Notes: generated by a model not told the origin, from the sequence alone. A DNA stretch of 32,404 nt from Porticoccaceae bacterium (GCA_024639885.1 JAHEGD010000023.1:1-32404); one strand, 5' to 3'; counted from the first letter of the stretch, positions 19,646 through 28,958 are shown. Numbers and translations are program-made.

Positions 19646-21166
19646 TCAGTCGCTCAGCAACTCGACCAACGGCGCGATCAGGTCGCTGGCCAGCAGGCTG
19701 CGCTCACCGCACTGCGCCGCCGCCCGGTCGCCGGCAGCGGCGTGCAGTGCTACGCCCAGCTTGGCCGCTGTAGCGGCGTCGAGCCCCTGCGCCAGCAGCG
19801 CGCCGATGATACCGGCGAGCAGATCGCCCATGCCGGGGCTGGCCATGCCGGGGTTGCCGTCGCCACACAGCGCCAGCGGCAGGCCGTCGGCGGCGACCAG
19901 CGTACCGGCACCCTTGAGCACCGCCACACTGCCCCATAGCGCCTGCAGTTGCTGCGCGGCTGCCGGGCGGTCGCCCTGTACGCTGGCGCTATCGCTACCG
20001 AGTAGCCGCGCTGCCTCGCCGGGGTGTGGGGTGATCACACCGCCGACCAAACTGCGGCGCAGCTGCAGACGACCGGCGGCGAGAATGTTCAATGCGTCGG
20101 CGTCGAGCAGCAGTGGCTGCTCGGTCTTGAGCACCTGTTGCAACAGCTGCTCGCCCCACGCCGCCTGACCGAGCCCGGGGCCGATCACGATCACACTTGG
20201 GCGCGCCAACAGCGGCTCCAAATCTTGCCCGGAGTTGACCCCGTAGACCATCGCCTCGGGGCTGCGCGCCAGCACCGCGCCAACGTGTTCAGGGCGGGTA
20301 GCTACCGATACCAGACCGGCGCCGCTACGCAATGCCGCCTCGGCGGCCAGCGCCACCGCACCGCCACCACCGTAGTCGCCGCCGATAATCATCACGTGGC
20401 CGTAGAGCCCTTTGTGGCCATCGGCGGCGCGGGCCGGCAGCGATTCGAGCTGCTCGTCCAGATCGAGCAGCTCGGCCTGTGGCGGCTCTGCATCGTAGAG
20501 CGTCTCATCAATCTCTAGGGTGTGCAGCACCACCTCGCCAGCCACCACCGGGCCGCGGCCGGTAAACAGACCGAGCTTGGCGGCGACAAAGGTGACGGTC
20601 AGGTCAGCGACCACGCTGTCGCCGCTGCCACTGGTGGCACACAGGCCGCTGGGCAGATCGAGCGCCACCACCGGCAGGCCGCAGGCGTTGATCCACGCCA
20701 CCGCCTCGGCATAGCCGCCGCGCAGCGGGCCACTGGCGCCGATACCCAGCAGAGCATCGACCACAACCCCTTCGCGCTGGTCTAAATCGGCCGTCGCCTG
20801 CGCGGTTAACCGCACTCCAGCACGCTTCGCAAACTGGCGTGCCGCGGCTGTCGCCGGGCTAAACTTAGCTGCATCGCAAAGCTCTATGACCTCGACCGCG
20901 CGGCCGCGGTCGGCAGCCAGCGCCGCCAGTGCGTACCCGTCGCCGCCGTTGTTGCCACCGCCACAAAACACCAGCAGCGGCTGGCTGCTGCCAAACTGCG
21001 CTTCAAGCTCTTTAAGAGCGGCGTGGGCAGCGGCGCTCATCAGCTGCTCGCTGCTGCGCCCGGCGGCCTGTGCGGCACTATCGATAGCGGCAACTGCGGC
21101 GGCGGTGTAGAGCCGGCTGCTGATCGGCAGCGGGTTGTCGAGGTAATCGTGCGCGGTGTGAGACAT
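19646..21166 (-). CDS. nnrD: Bifunctional NAD(P)H-hydrate epimerase / ADP-dependent dehydratase
   Basis: A 506-residue fusion that repairs hydrated NAD(P)H. The N-terminal YjeF_N epimerase domain (about 10-215) shows VFCGGGNNGGDGYALA and the VVDALLGIGASGPLRG loop. The C-terminal ribokinase-like dehydratase domain (about 230-500) shows GGDYGGGGA, LDADALNIL, TPHPGEAARLL and the GNPGMASPGMGDLLAG catalytic stretch. The ATG at 21166 is preferred to an in-frame TTG two codons earlier. It is divergent from queG across about 50 bases and leads the tsaE-amiB-mutL-miaA-hfq unit, the standard arrangement. Confidence 0.95.
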   Translation of the reverse strand: MSHTAHDYLDNPLPISSRLYTAAAVAAIDSAAQAAGRSSEQLMSAAAHAALKELEAQFGSSQPLLVFCGGGNNGGDGYALAALAADRGRAVEVIELCDAAKFSPATAAARQFAKRAGVRLTAQATADLDQREGVVVDALLGIGASGPLRGGYAEAVAWINACGLPVVALDLPSGLCATSGSGDSVVADLTVTFVAAKLGLFTGRGPVVAGEVVLHTLEIDETLYDAEPPQAELLDLDEQLESLPARAADGHKGLYGHVMIIGGDYGGGGAVALAAEAALRSGAGLVSVATRPEHVGAVLARSPEAMVYGVNSGQDLEPLLARPSVIVIGPGLGQAAWGEQLLQQVLKTEQPLLLDADALNILAAGRLQLRRSLVGGVITPHPGEAARLLGSDSASVQGDRPAAAQQLQALWGSVAVLKGAGTLVAADGLPLALCGDGNPGMASPGMGDLLAGIIGALLAQGLDAATAAKLGVALHAAAGDRAAAQCGERSLLASDLIAPLVELLSD

Positions 21167-21216
21167 AGCCAAGCCAACTGTTTAAAATGAGCGACGATTA
21201 TAGGCGAGATTACTCC

Positions 21217-22299
21217 ATGACCGAAGGGCAGCAGTGGGCCGATTTGGCCACACAGATAAAAAACTGGGCCGCCGAGCTCGGCTTCGCCCAGACGGCGATC
21301 AGCGCGCCCGATTTAACCCTCGCCAGCGAGCGGCTAAAAAGCTGGCTGGCCGATCAGCAGCACGGCTCGATGAGCTGGATGGCCGACCACGGCACCATGC
21401 GCTACCACCCCGAGCAGCTGCTGCCCGGCACCGTGCGGGTGATCAGTGTACGCATCGACTACCTCGCCGACGACAATATGCTGGCGGTACTGAAAAGCGA
21501 TGATAAGGCGTATATCTCGCGCTACGCGCTGGGCCGCGACTACCACAAGCTGGTGCGCAGCCGGCTAGCCAAGTTGGCCGACAAGATCCGCACTGCCCTG
21601 CCCGACAGTGAGGGGCTGGTGCAGCGGCCGTTTGTCGACAGCGCGCCGGTGATGGAGAAGCCGATCGCCGAGCAGGCCGGGCTCGGCTGGATCGGCAAGA
21701 ACACCCTGCTGATCAACTCCGAGGCGGGCTCGTGGTTCTTCTTGGGCGAGCTGTTCACCTCGCTGCCGCTGCCGGTCGACACCCCCAGCCAGCCAGACCA
21801 GTGCGGCAACTGTCGCGCCTGCCTGACCACCTGCCCGACCGACGCCTTCACCGCCGCCTACCAACTCGATGCGCGGCGCTGTATCGCCTATCAGACTATC
21901 GAGAACCGCGGCGCTATCCCGGTCGAACTGCGGCCGCTGATCGGCAACCGGGTGTTTGGCTGCGATGACTGTCAGATTTACTGCCCGTGGAACCGCCAGC
22001 CGGCGACCAGCGCCGAGGCCGACTTTGCCCCGCGACACCAGCTCGATAACAGCAGCTTAGCCGAGCTGTTTATGTGGAGCGAAGCGCAGTGGCAGGAGCG
22101 CACCGCCGGGTCGCCGATCCGGCGTATCGGCTACCGCGGCTGGCTGCGCAATTTAAGTGTCGGGCTGGGCAACTGGGGCGACGCCAACGCCGCCCTCGCG
22201 GTGTTGGAGCAGCGCCGCGACTGCGACGACCCAATGGTTGTCGAACACATCGAGTGGGCGATCGCCGAGCAGCGCGCGCGACTTGAGGCTAGCCCTTAA
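21217..22299 (+). CDS. queG: Epoxyqueuosine reductase
   Basis: A 360-residue cobalamin/iron-sulfur enzyme that reduces epoxyqueuosine to queuosine in tRNA. I start it at ATG 21217, where AGGCGAG lies seven bases upstream. A start at 21187 would add ten charged residues and has no ribosome binding site. The two [4Fe-4S] clusters are visible: [12 protein letters not shown] (Cys196, 199, 202, 206) and CDDCQIYC (Cys249, 252, 256). [20 protein letters not shown], near the cobalamin site, is strongly conserved. The C-terminus overlaps orn by 11 bases in convergent orientation. Confidence 0.96.
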   Translation: MTEGQQWADLATQIKNWAAELGFAQTAISAPDLTLASERLKSWLADQQHGSMSWMADHGTMRYHPEQLLPGTVRVISVRIDYLADDNMLAVLKSDDKAYISRYALGRDYHKLVRSRLAKLADKIRTALPDSEGLVQRPFVDSAPVMEKPIAEQAGLGWIGKNTLLINSEAGSWFFLGELFTSLPLPVDTPSQPDQCGNCRACLTTCPTDAFTAAYQLDARRCIAYQTIENRGAIPVELRPLIGNRVFGCDDCQIYCPWNRQPATSAEADFAPRHQLDNSSLAELFMWSEAQWQERTAGSPIRRIGYRGWLRNLSVGLGNWGDANAALAVLEQRRDCDDPMVVEHIEWAIAEQRARLEASP

Positions 22300-22837
22300 A
22301 CAGCTGCGCGCGGTAGTGGCGCAGCTCGGCGATCGAGTCCTCGATATCGGCCAGTGCGGTGTGTGCGCCGCGCTTGCTAAATCCTTTGAGTGCCTCCGGC
22401 CGCCAACGCTTGGCGAGCTCTTTAAGGGTGCTGACATCCAAGTTGCGGTAGTGGAAGAACCGCTCCAGCGCCGGCATATAGTTGGCCAAAAAGCGCCGGT
22501 CCTGGCAGATCGAGTTGCCGCACATCGGCGAGCTGCCGGCCGGCAGCCACTGCTCTAAAAAGACAATCGTCGCCTGCTCGGCGTAGGCCTCGTCGACGTC
22601 GCTGGCGCGCACCCGGTCGGCCAACCCAGAGCCGCCGTGCTGACGGGTGTTCCACTCGTCCATGGCGTCGAGCCGGGCGTCGCTCTGATGGATAGCATAC
22701 ACCGGTCCCTCGGCAAGCAGATTGAGCTGGCTGTCGGTGACCAGTGTCGCGATCTCGATAATGCGGTCGTCGCTCGGGCTCAGCCCGGTCATCTCTAAAT
22801 CGATCCAAATCAGGTTGTCTGGGTGGTATCCGGCCAT
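22289..22837 (-). CDS. orn: Oligoribonuclease
   Basis: A 182-residue DEDD-type 3'-5' exonuclease that finishes RNA decay by degrading 2-5-mers and pGpG. The ATG at 22837 has GGAG about seven bases upstream; a GTG five codons earlier is less likely. Acidic residues are in place: WIDLEMTGL (first Asp and Glu), the central SICQDRRFL Asp and the HTALADI motif (His/Asp). Length matches E. coli Orn. It is divergent from rsgA across 117 bases, the common gammaproteobacterial pairing. Confidence 0.97.
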   Translation of the reverse strand: MAGYHPDNLIWIDLEMTGLSPSDDRIIEIATLVTDSQLNLLAEGPVYAIHQSDARLDAMDEWNTRQHGGSGLADRVRASDVDEAYAEQATIVFLEQWLPAGSSPMCGNSICQDRRFLANYMPALERFFHYRNLDVSTLKELAKRWRPEALKGFSKRGAHTALADIEDSIAELRHYRAQLFKG

Positions 22838-22954
22838 GGCGGGCTCCGTCACTGCAAGGTTAGCCCGTCACTTTACCACCGTCACCGCGCCGCGGGTAAT
22901 TGGCCGACGAATCGGCTATGCTGGCGCCGTGAATAACCGACCCCAACAGCCCGC

Positions 22955-23938
22955 ATGAGCAAGCGCCGCCTCAATGAGCAGCAGCGCCGACGTATCAGCG
23001 ACCGCCAACAGCGCGCCCGCGATGCCAGCATCGATGAGGGCAGCCTCAACAGCGAGAGTGAAATTGGGCTGGTGATCGCCCACTTTGGCGAACAGGTGGA
23101 GGTACTCGGTGCCGACCAGCCGAGCCAGCGCTGCTACCTGCGCGCCAACGTCGAGCCACTGGTGGCCGGCGACCGAGTCGCCTGGCAGCGTGGTGCGGCG
23201 ACCGGGGTAATCAACGCCCGCCAACCGCGCGACAGCGAATTGATCCGCCCGGATAACTTTGGCAAGCTCAAGCCGGTGGCGGCTAACATCGACCGCATCG
23301 GTATTGTCTTTGCCCCCTACCCGACCGCCCACAGCAACTTGATCGACCGCTACCTAGTGGCCGCTGAACTGCAGCGCATCAGCCCGTTTTTGGTGCTCAA
23401 TAAAAGTGACCTGATCGATGCCGCAACGACGGCGCAGATCGATGAGCTCGACGCACTTTACACGGCCATCGGTTACACAGTGATCCGCTGCTCGGCTACC
23501 GACCACAATGGGCTCGCTGAATTGCGCGATTACTTGGCCGGCCACACCTCGATATTGGTCGGCCAGTCGGGGGTGGGCAAATCGTCACTGCTCAACGAGC
23601 TGCAGCCGGCGGCGCACAGTGCCGTCGGCGAGCTGTCGGCTGGGGTCGACAAGGGCCGCCACACCACCACCACCTCGCGGCTCTACCCACTGCCGGGCGG
23701 CGGCTCGCTGATCGACTCGCCGGGGATCCGTGAATTTGGTTTAAGCCACATCGAAGCCGATCAGGTGATCGATGGTTACGTCGACTTCCACGACCACTTG
23801 CACTGCAAGTTTCGCGACTGCCGCCACCGCCAAGAGCCGGGCTGCGCGCTGCTAGCCGCGGCCGCGGCCGGCCAGATAGATCCGCGCCGGCTCGACAACT
23901 ACCGGCAGATTGTCGCTACTATCGAGACCCCGCAGTAA
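22955..23938 (+). CDS. rsgA: Small ribosomal subunit biogenesis GTPase RsgA
   Basis: A 327-residue circularly permuted GTPase that matures the 30S subunit. In order: a basic N-terminal tail (KRRLNEQQRRRISDRQQR), an OB fold (about 35-105), then G4 NKSD (149-152) ahead of G1 GQSGVGKS (203-210) and G3 DSPGIREF. A C-terminal zinc knuckle follows (HCKFRDCRHRQEPGC). The G4-before-G1 order is diagnostic. No strong ribosome binding site is visible. Its stop lies three bases from the stop of the convergent korB-like gene. Confidence 0.96.
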   Translation: MSKRRLNEQQRRRISDRQQRARDASIDEGSLNSESEIGLVIAHFGEQVEVLGADQPSQRCYLRANVEPLVAGDRVAWQRGAATGVINARQPRDSELIRPDNFGKLKPVAANIDRIGIVFAPYPTAHSNLIDRYLVAAELQRISPFLVLNKSDLIDAATTAQIDELDALYTAIGYTVIRCSATDHNGLAELRDYLAGHTSILVGQSGVGKSSLLNELQPAAHSAVGELSAGVDKGRHTTTTSRLYPLPGGGSLIDSPGIREFGLSHIEADQVIDGYVDFHDHLHCKFRDCRHRQEPGCALLAAAAAGQIDPRRLDNYRQIVATIETPQ

Positions 23939-23941
23939 CCG

Positions 23942-24994
23942 CTAACGGAAGCTGGCGTTGATCGCGTCCAGTGCGGTCTGGCCGGGGCAGAGTGCACTCT
24001 CGCCGAGATCGCGCAGCGGCCCTTTAATCGAGTTGACCATCTGGTGGAAATCGCGGCTCTGCGGGTCCATGTAGAGCAGCCCGGTCAGCACCGACCCCTC
24101 GCTCTGGTGGCGGCGAATCGCCGCTTGGGCGGAGTCGCGCGAGGTGACATCGAGCTCAACGTCGCCCTTGTAAAGATGCACCACCGAGCCGTCATGCAGC
24201 GTCACCTCATGGTTGTGGCCGGGCTGGTAGTCGGTGGTGATCTCCTCTTTCATCGGGATCACATCGATCGCGCCGGTGGCGGCGGCGTGCTCGCGCACGT
24301 AGTCGTAACTCTTGGTCGAGGTGGCGGTGTTGTTGAAGGTGACGCACGGCGACAGCACATCGATAAAGGCAAAACCGGGGTGGCGCAGCGCCGCCTTGAT
24401 CAGCGGCACCAGCTGCTCTTTGTCGCCAGAGAAGCTGCGCGCCACAAAGGTGGCACCCATCTCCAGCGCGGTGGCGCACAGATCGATAGCGGTGAACGGG
24501 TTGGCAACACCCTTTTTACTGGCCGAGCCGACATCGGTGGTCGCCGAGTCTTGGCCTTTGGTGAGCCCATAGCAGCCGTTGTTCTCCACCATATAGAGCA
24601 TATTGAGGTTGCGGCGGTTGACGTGGGCAAACTGGCCAAAGCCGATCGAGGCCGAGTCGCCATCGCCGGAGACGCCGAGGTAGATCATGTCGCGGTTGGC
24701 CATATTGGCGCCGGTGGCGACCGACGGCATCCGCCCGTGCACCGAGTTAAAGCCGTGCGACTTGCCCAAAAAATAGGCCGGGGTTTTTGACGAGCAGCCG
24801 ATGCCGGAGATTTTGGCCACTTTGTGCGGCTCGATGTTGGCCTCAAAACAGGCCTGCACGATCGCCGCGCCGACCGAATCGTGACCGCAGCCAGCACACA
24901 GGGTAGAGAGCCCGCCCTCGTAGTCGCGTTTGCTGTAACCGAGCGCGTTGGGTTGTAGGGCCGGGTGGCGGAAGGTCGATTTAGCGTAGCTCAT
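23942..24994 (-). CDS. korB: 2-oxoacid:acceptor oxidoreductase, beta subunit (KorB-like)
   Basis: A 350-residue TPP-binding subunit. CAGCGH (Cys33, Cys36) and GIGCSSKTP give cysteines for the [4Fe-4S] cluster, with a further Cys in SPCVTFNNT. The TPP/Mg motif is GDGDSASIG followed by NNGCYGLTKGQ. With KorA it catalyses CoA-dependent oxidative decarboxylation of a 2-oxoacid (2-oxoglutarate is the commonest substrate for this type) using a low-potential acceptor, and is reversible. The substrate cannot be fixed from the sequence. It is last in a three-gene operon, 27 bases after korA. Confidence 0.9.
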   Translation of the reverse strand: MSYAKSTFRHPALQPNALGYSKRDYEGGLSTLCAGCGHDSVGAAIVQACFEANIEPHKVAKISGIGCSSKTPAYFLGKSHGFNSVHGRMPSVATGANMANRDMIYLGVSGDGDSASIGFGQFAHVNRRNLNMLYMVENNGCYGLTKGQDSATTDVGSASKKGVANPFTAIDLCATALEMGATFVARSFSGDKEQLVPLIKAALRHPGFAFIDVLSPCVTFNNTATSTKSYDYVREHAAATGAIDVIPMKEEITTDYQPGHNHEVTLHDGSVVHLYKGDVELDVTSRDSAQAAIRRHQSEGSVLTGLLYMDPQSRDFHQMVNSIKGPLRDLGESALCPGQTALDAINASFR

Positions 24995-25021
24995 AGGGTT
25001 CTCGCTGGAGTCTCAATCGGT

Positions 25022-26863
25022 TCAGGCGGGTTGCTTGTGCAGCGGAGTGACCACCGCGCCGCGCGTTTTGGCGGTTACGTGGTCGACCACTTGGCGGGCA
25101 GTGATCGGCATGCCGTCGTAGAGCGCTACGCTGACCAGTTTTTTCGGATTGATGTCGCACTCGCCAACCAGCAGCTTGCGCAGCTGGCCGTCGCGGTTCT
25201 GCTCTACGACAAAGACCTGCTCGTGCTCTTCGATGAACTGCTCGACGGTCTGGTTGAACGGGAATGCCCGCACCCGCAAACAGTCCACCGCAATACCGTC
25301 GGCGGCGAGCTGATCGCGCGCCTCTAGGCAGCTGGCGGTAGAGGTGCCAAAAAACAGCAGCCCGTGCTTACTGGCGTTGGTCTCTTGGTAGAGCTCTGGC
25401 TCCGGCACAAAGCCCTTGGCGGTCTCCCACTTGTGCAGCAGCCGCTCCATGTTGTCGATGTAGACTTCACTCAACTCGGTGTAGGCCGCATAGGGATCGC
25501 GCGAGGTACCGCGGGTAAAGAACGCCCCCTTGTCGGGGTGGGTGCCGGGGTAGGTGCGATACGGAATGCCGTCGCCGTCGATGTCTTTGTAGCGGCCAAA
25601 CTTCTCGCTCATCTCCTCCAACTGCTGCTGGTTGAACACCTTGCCGCGGTCGTACTGACGCTCGTCGTCCCAGACCATCGGCTCGCAGAGAAACTCGTTC
25701 ATACCCAAGTCGAGATCGCTCATCACAATGACTGGGGTCTGCAACCGCTCGGCCAGGTCAAAGCTGTCGGCAGCCATGTCGAAGCACTCGCGCGGGTCCT
25801 CGGGGAACAGCAGCACCTGCTTGGTATCGCCGTGCGAGGCGTAGGCACAGCTGATGATGTCTGACTGCTGGGTGCGGGTTGGCATACCGGTCGACGGCCC
25901 GGCGCGCTGAATATTAAACAGCACTACCGGCACCTCGGCGAAGTAGGCCAGCCCCAAGAACTCGCTCATCAGCGACACACCGGGGCCGGAGGTGGCGGTA
26001 AAGGCGCGCGCGCCGTTCCAGCTAGCGCCGATCACAATGCCCATTGCCGACAACTCATCTTCGGCCTGGGCGATGGCGAATTTCTTCTCGCCGCTGCCGG
26101 GGTCGATGCGCAGCCGGCTGGCGTACTTCTCGAACGCGTCGACCACCGAGGTCGACGGCGTGATCGGGTACCAGCCGACCACGGTGGCGCCGGCGTAGAC
26201 CGAGCCGATGCCGAGCGCCGCGTTGCCCTCTAACATAATCTTGTCACCGACCAGATCGCGGCGCTCTAGGCGCAGCGCCAACGGGCAGCTGAAGTGCTCG
26301 TGGGCATAGCGGTATCCCAGCTCCAGCGCGTGGATATTGGGTGCGATCAGTTTGTCTTTACCGCGAAACTGGTCGCCGATCAGGTCTTTGAGCACTTCAA
26401 ACTCAATATCCAACAGCGCTGCCAGCGCGCCGATGTAGATGACGTTCTTCATCAGCTGGCGGCGGCGCAGGTCGGGGTACTCGTCGCGGCAGATCGCCGC
26501 CAGCGGTATACCGATAAAGTTGACGTCGGCGCGCTCCAGACGCAGGTCGAGCGGTTTGCTGTTGTCGTAGAGCACGTAGCCGCCGGGGCGTACGCTGGCG
26601 ATATCTTGCGCCAAGCTCTGGCCGTTCATGCAGACAATAAAGTCGATGCCCTCGCGGCGGCCGAGGTAGCCCTGTTCACTGACCCGCACCTCGTACCAGG
26701 TCGGCAGCCCCTGAATGTTGGAGGGGAAGACGTTCTTCGGCGACACCGGCAAGCCCATACGGAAACAGGCCTTAGCGAACAGCCCATTGGCACTCGCCGA
26801 GCCGGTGCCGTTGACGTTGGCAAAACGGATGACAAGATCGTTTACTGCAGCTATGGCGGTCAT
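25022..26863 (-). CDS. korA: 2-oxoacid:acceptor oxidoreductase, fused gamma-alpha subunit (KorA-like)
   Basis: A 613-residue fusion. The gamma (CoA-side) domain occupies about residues 1-200 (GTGSASANGLFAKACFRMGL, then SNIQGLPTWYEVRVSE). The alpha domain follows (about 210-500) with GNAALGIGSVYAGA, WYPITPSTSVVDAF and ATSGPGVSLMSEFLGLAYFAE. A C-terminal transketolase-type domain ends it (about 515-600). Such gamma-alpha fusions pair with a separate KorB and have no built-in ferredoxin domain, so an external electron partner is needed; the FAD/Fe-S protein encoded directly upstream is the obvious candidate. Gaps in the operon are 4 and 27 bases. Confidence 0.9.
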   Translation of the reverse strand: MTAIAAVNDLVIRFANVNGTGSASANGLFAKACFRMGLPVSPKNVFPSNIQGLPTWYEVRVSEQGYLGRREGIDFIVCMNGQSLAQDIASVRPGGYVLYDNSKPLDLRLERADVNFIGIPLAAICRDEYPDLRRRQLMKNVIYIGALAALLDIEFEVLKDLIGDQFRGKDKLIAPNIHALELGYRYAHEHFSCPLALRLERRDLVGDKIMLEGNAALGIGSVYAGATVVGWYPITPSTSVVDAFEKYASRLRIDPGSGEKKFAIAQAEDELSAMGIVIGASWNGARAFTATSGPGVSLMSEFLGLAYFAEVPVVLFNIQRAGPSTGMPTRTQQSDIISCAYASHGDTKQVLLFPEDPRECFDMAADSFDLAERLQTPVIVMSDLDLGMNEFLCEPMVWDDERQYDRGKVFNQQQLEEMSEKFGRYKDIDGDGIPYRTYPGTHPDKGAFFTRGTSRDPYAAYTELSEVYIDNMERLLHKWETAKGFVPEPELYQETNASKHGLLFFGTSTASCLEARDQLAADGIAVDCLRVRAFPFNQTVEQFIEEHEQVFVVEQNRDGQLRKLLVGECDINPKKLVSVALYDGMPITARQVVDHVTAKTRGAVVTPLHKQPA

Positions 26864-26867
26864 CGGC

Positions 26868-28682
26868 TTACCCTACACTCTCTTGAATTTGGACCAGCGG
26901 CACGGCTAACAGCTCGGCGCTTTTTGTCACTTGGTAGTTGAACTGCTGCATATCCCAAGCACCGGTCGGGCAGCGCTCGGCACACAGCCCACAGTGCAGA
27001 CAGACGTTCTCGTCTTTGGCCATGATACGGCCGGTCTTGAGCCCATCGGCGATGTACAGTACCTGGTCGCGGTTGGTCGACGGGGCGTTGAGCCGACCGC
27101 GCAGATCGTCCTCATCGCCATCGGCGGTAAAGTTGATACAGCTGGTGGGGCAGACATCGGCGCAGGCGTCACACTCGATACAGTTGGCGGCGTCGAACAC
27201 GGTCTGCACGTCGCAGTTGAGGCAGCGCTCGGCTTCTTGGTAGGCGGTGGCGACATCAAAACCGAGTTCGACCTCGAGGCGGCGGTCAGCGAGCGCCTGC
27301 TGTTTGTCGGCCAGCGGCACCACATAACGCAGATCGGAAGCGACGCCGTTGTCGTAGGTCCAGTCGTGGATGTTCATCTTCTGGCTGATCAAGTTAGTGC
27401 GCGGCGCTGGGCGCTGCAGTACCGACTCACCCTGGCAGAACAGGTCGATCGAAATCGCCGCCTGATGGCCGTGGGCAACGGCGGTAATCACGTTCTTGGG
27501 GCCAAACGCGGCGTCGCCGCCAAAAAACACCTGCGGCAGAGTCGACTGAAAGCTGGTGGCATCGACTACCGGGCACTCCCATTTATCAAACTCAATGCCG
27601 ATATCGCGCTCAATCCACGGGAAGGCGTTTTCCTGGCCAATCGCCACCAACACCTGGTCGCACGGGTAGAACACCTGCTCGCCGGTCGGCACCAGGCTGC
27701 GCTTGCCGTTGTCGTCGTACTGCGCCTCGACTTTGTCAAAACGCATACCGACCAGCTTGCCGCTTTCCAGTACAAACTCGCTCGGCACGTGGTTGTCGAT
27801 AATCGGAATGTCTTCGTGGATGGCGTCCTCTTTCTCCCACGCCGAGGCCTTCATCTCGTCGAACGGGCTGCGCACTATCACTTTGACATCGGTGCCACCC
27901 AGCCGGAGCGCGGTGCGGCAGCAGTCCATCGCGGTGTTGCCACCGCCGAGTACGATGACCTTCTCGCCGATCGCCTTGGTGTGCTCAAAGGCGACATTGG
28001 CCAGCCAATCGATACCGATATGGATATCACTGTCCGCCTCTTGGCGGCCCGGCAGGTTGGGTAGGTCGCGGCCGCGTGGCGCGCCGCTGCCGACAAATAC
28101 CGCGTCGTACCCTTTGTCGACAATGCTTTTAAGGCTGTCGACGTAGTGGTTGAAGTGAGTAGTGGGCCCCATATCCAAGATGTAGCCGACCTCTTCATCG
28201 AGCACCGCGGCCGGCAGCCGGAACGACGGAATCTGGCTGCGCATAAAACCACCGCCCTTGGGCTGGGCGTCGTAGATGTCGAGCTGATAGCCGAGCGGCG
28301 CCAGGTCGCGGGCCACGGTCAGCGCCGCCGGGCCGGCGCCGATCAGTGCCACCCGCTTGCCGTTTTTCTGCTCGGGGATAGTCGGCAGCTGGGCTTTGAT
28401 GTCCTCTTTAAAATCTGCCGCCACCCGCTTGAGCCGGCAGATCGCCACCGGCTCCTCCTCTACCCGGCCGCGCCGGCAGGCCGGCTCACAGGGGCGGTCG
28501 CAGGTGCGCCCGAGCACCCCCGGAAAGACGTTCGACTCCCAGTTGAGCAGGTAGGCCTCGCTGTAGCGCTGCTGCGCAATCAGTCGAATGTATTGGGGTA
28601 CCGGTGTGTGGGCGGGGCAGGCGTACTGGCAGTCGACCACTTTGTGGAAGTGTTCGGGCTCGGCAATGTCTGAAGGTCGCAA
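26868..28682 (-). CDS. FAD-dependent NAD(P)H oxidoreductase with ferredoxin domain, GltD-like
   Basis: About 604 residues. I place the start at TTG 28682 because GGAG lies seven bases upstream (28693-28690); a frame from 28757 adds a basic, low-complexity leader that crosses the operator region. The N-terminal part has cysteines for iron-sulfur binding as in glutamate synthase small subunits (Cys18, Cys22, Cys61, Cys65, Cys69). The FAD site GAGPAA (115-120) and a second dinucleotide site VLGGGNTAMDCCRTA follow. The C-terminal part holds two ferredoxin-like [4Fe-4S] motifs, CIECDACADVCPTSC and CLHCGLCAERCP. I infer that it transfers electrons between KorAB and NAD(P). It is probably not GltD itself, since no large glutamate synthase subunit is present. 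Confidence 0.85.
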   Translation of the reverse strand: MRPSDIAEPEHFHKVVDCQYACPAHTPVPQYIRLIAQQRYSEAYLLNWESNVFPGVLGRTCDRPCEPACRRGRVEEEPVAICRLKRVAADFKEDIKAQLPTIPEQKNGKRVALIGAGPAALTVARDLAPLGYQLDIYDAQPKGGGFMRSQIPSFRLPAAVLDEEVGYILDMGPTTHFNHYVDSLKSIVDKGYDAVFVGSGAPRGRDLPNLPGRQEADSDIHIGIDWLANVAFEHTKAIGEKVIVLGGGNTAMDCCRTALRLGGTDVKVIVRSPFDEMKASAWEKEDAIHEDIPIIDNHVPSEFVLESGKLVGMRFDKVEAQYDDNGKRSLVPTGEQVFYPCDQVLVAIGQENAFPWIERDIGIEFDKWECPVVDATSFQSTLPQVFFGGDAAFGPKNVITAVAHGHQAAISIDLFCQGESVLQRPAPRTNLISQKMNIHDWTYDNGVASDLRYVVPLADKQQALADRRLEVELGFDVATAYQEAERCLNCDVQTVFDAANCIECDACADVCPTSCINFTADGDEDDLRGRLNAPSTNRDQVLYIADGLKTGRIMAKDENVCLHCGLCAERCPTGAWDMQQFNYQVTKSAELLAVPLVQIQESVG

Positions 28683-28742
28683 GGGTGGTCTCCGCGGTCT
28701 TTGTGTTGTTCGTGCTGCTTTGGCATGACAAAAGTTACGGGC

Positions 28743-28765
28743 TTGTAAAACATGCAACCTTACAA
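28743..28765. promoter_or_regulatory. Candidate operator: inverted repeat in the kor operon leader
   Basis: Perfect arms TTGTAA (28743-28748) and TTACAA (28760-28765) are separated by 11 bases, giving a 17-base centre-to-centre spacing that suits a dimeric helix-turn-helix protein. Relative to the predicted promoter it covers about +9 to +31, a repressing position. The regulator is not known. Confidence 0.5.
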
Positions 28766-28780
28766 AACCGGTGAGTCACT

Positions 28781-28809
28781 ATTTTCGCAGCTGTGCCACT
28801 GCGGTGCAA
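28781..28809 (-). promoter_or_regulatory. Candidate promoter of the kor operon
   Basis: On the minus strand TTGCAC (28809-28804) and GAAAAT (28786-28781, 4/6) are 17 bases apart, with a predicted start near 28774. The -35 is poor (3/6), which fits activator dependence. The region 28683-28958 (276 bases) otherwise holds G-rich sequence and no gene. Confidence 0.45.
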
Positions 28810-28817
28810 TAAAAATG

Positions 28818-28835
28818 GACTAAAAGCGACTAAAA
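28818..28835. repeat. Helically phased direct repeat upstream of the kor promoter
   Basis: GACTAAAA occurs twice (28818-28825 and 28828-28835), exactly 10 bases apart, eight bases upstream of the -35. One-turn spacing and position suggest an activator site or an A/T-rich UP element. Confidence 0.5.
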
Positions 28836-28958
28836 AGATTCCCCCGCTTGGGCTATGACCCAGTAGTGCACCCTCGCCGCCCCGCCCCCATGCGGGCATC
28901 AACGAGAGCCTCGTCACCCCGCCCCTGCACTGTCAACGCAAAATCGCTTCAAGACGCC

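Noticed and set aside
26931-28064. Long open frame (377 codons) opposite the FAD oxidoreductase, and similar long frames opposite korB, purA and hisZ
   Set aside because: In GC-rich genes the antisense frame often stays open. These translations lack recognisable motifs, and the sense-strand genes are certain.
26868-28682. Calling the FAD oxidoreductase glutamate synthase small subunit (gltD)
   Set aside because: No gltB is adjacent, it has extra ferredoxin motifs at the C-terminus, and it is in an operon with korAB.
28862-28892. G-rich minus-strand run (possible G-quadruplex) between prpE and the kor promoter
   Set aside because: The G-tracts are uneven (one is only two bases), and such runs are common in this GC-rich DNA; not enough to call a feature.
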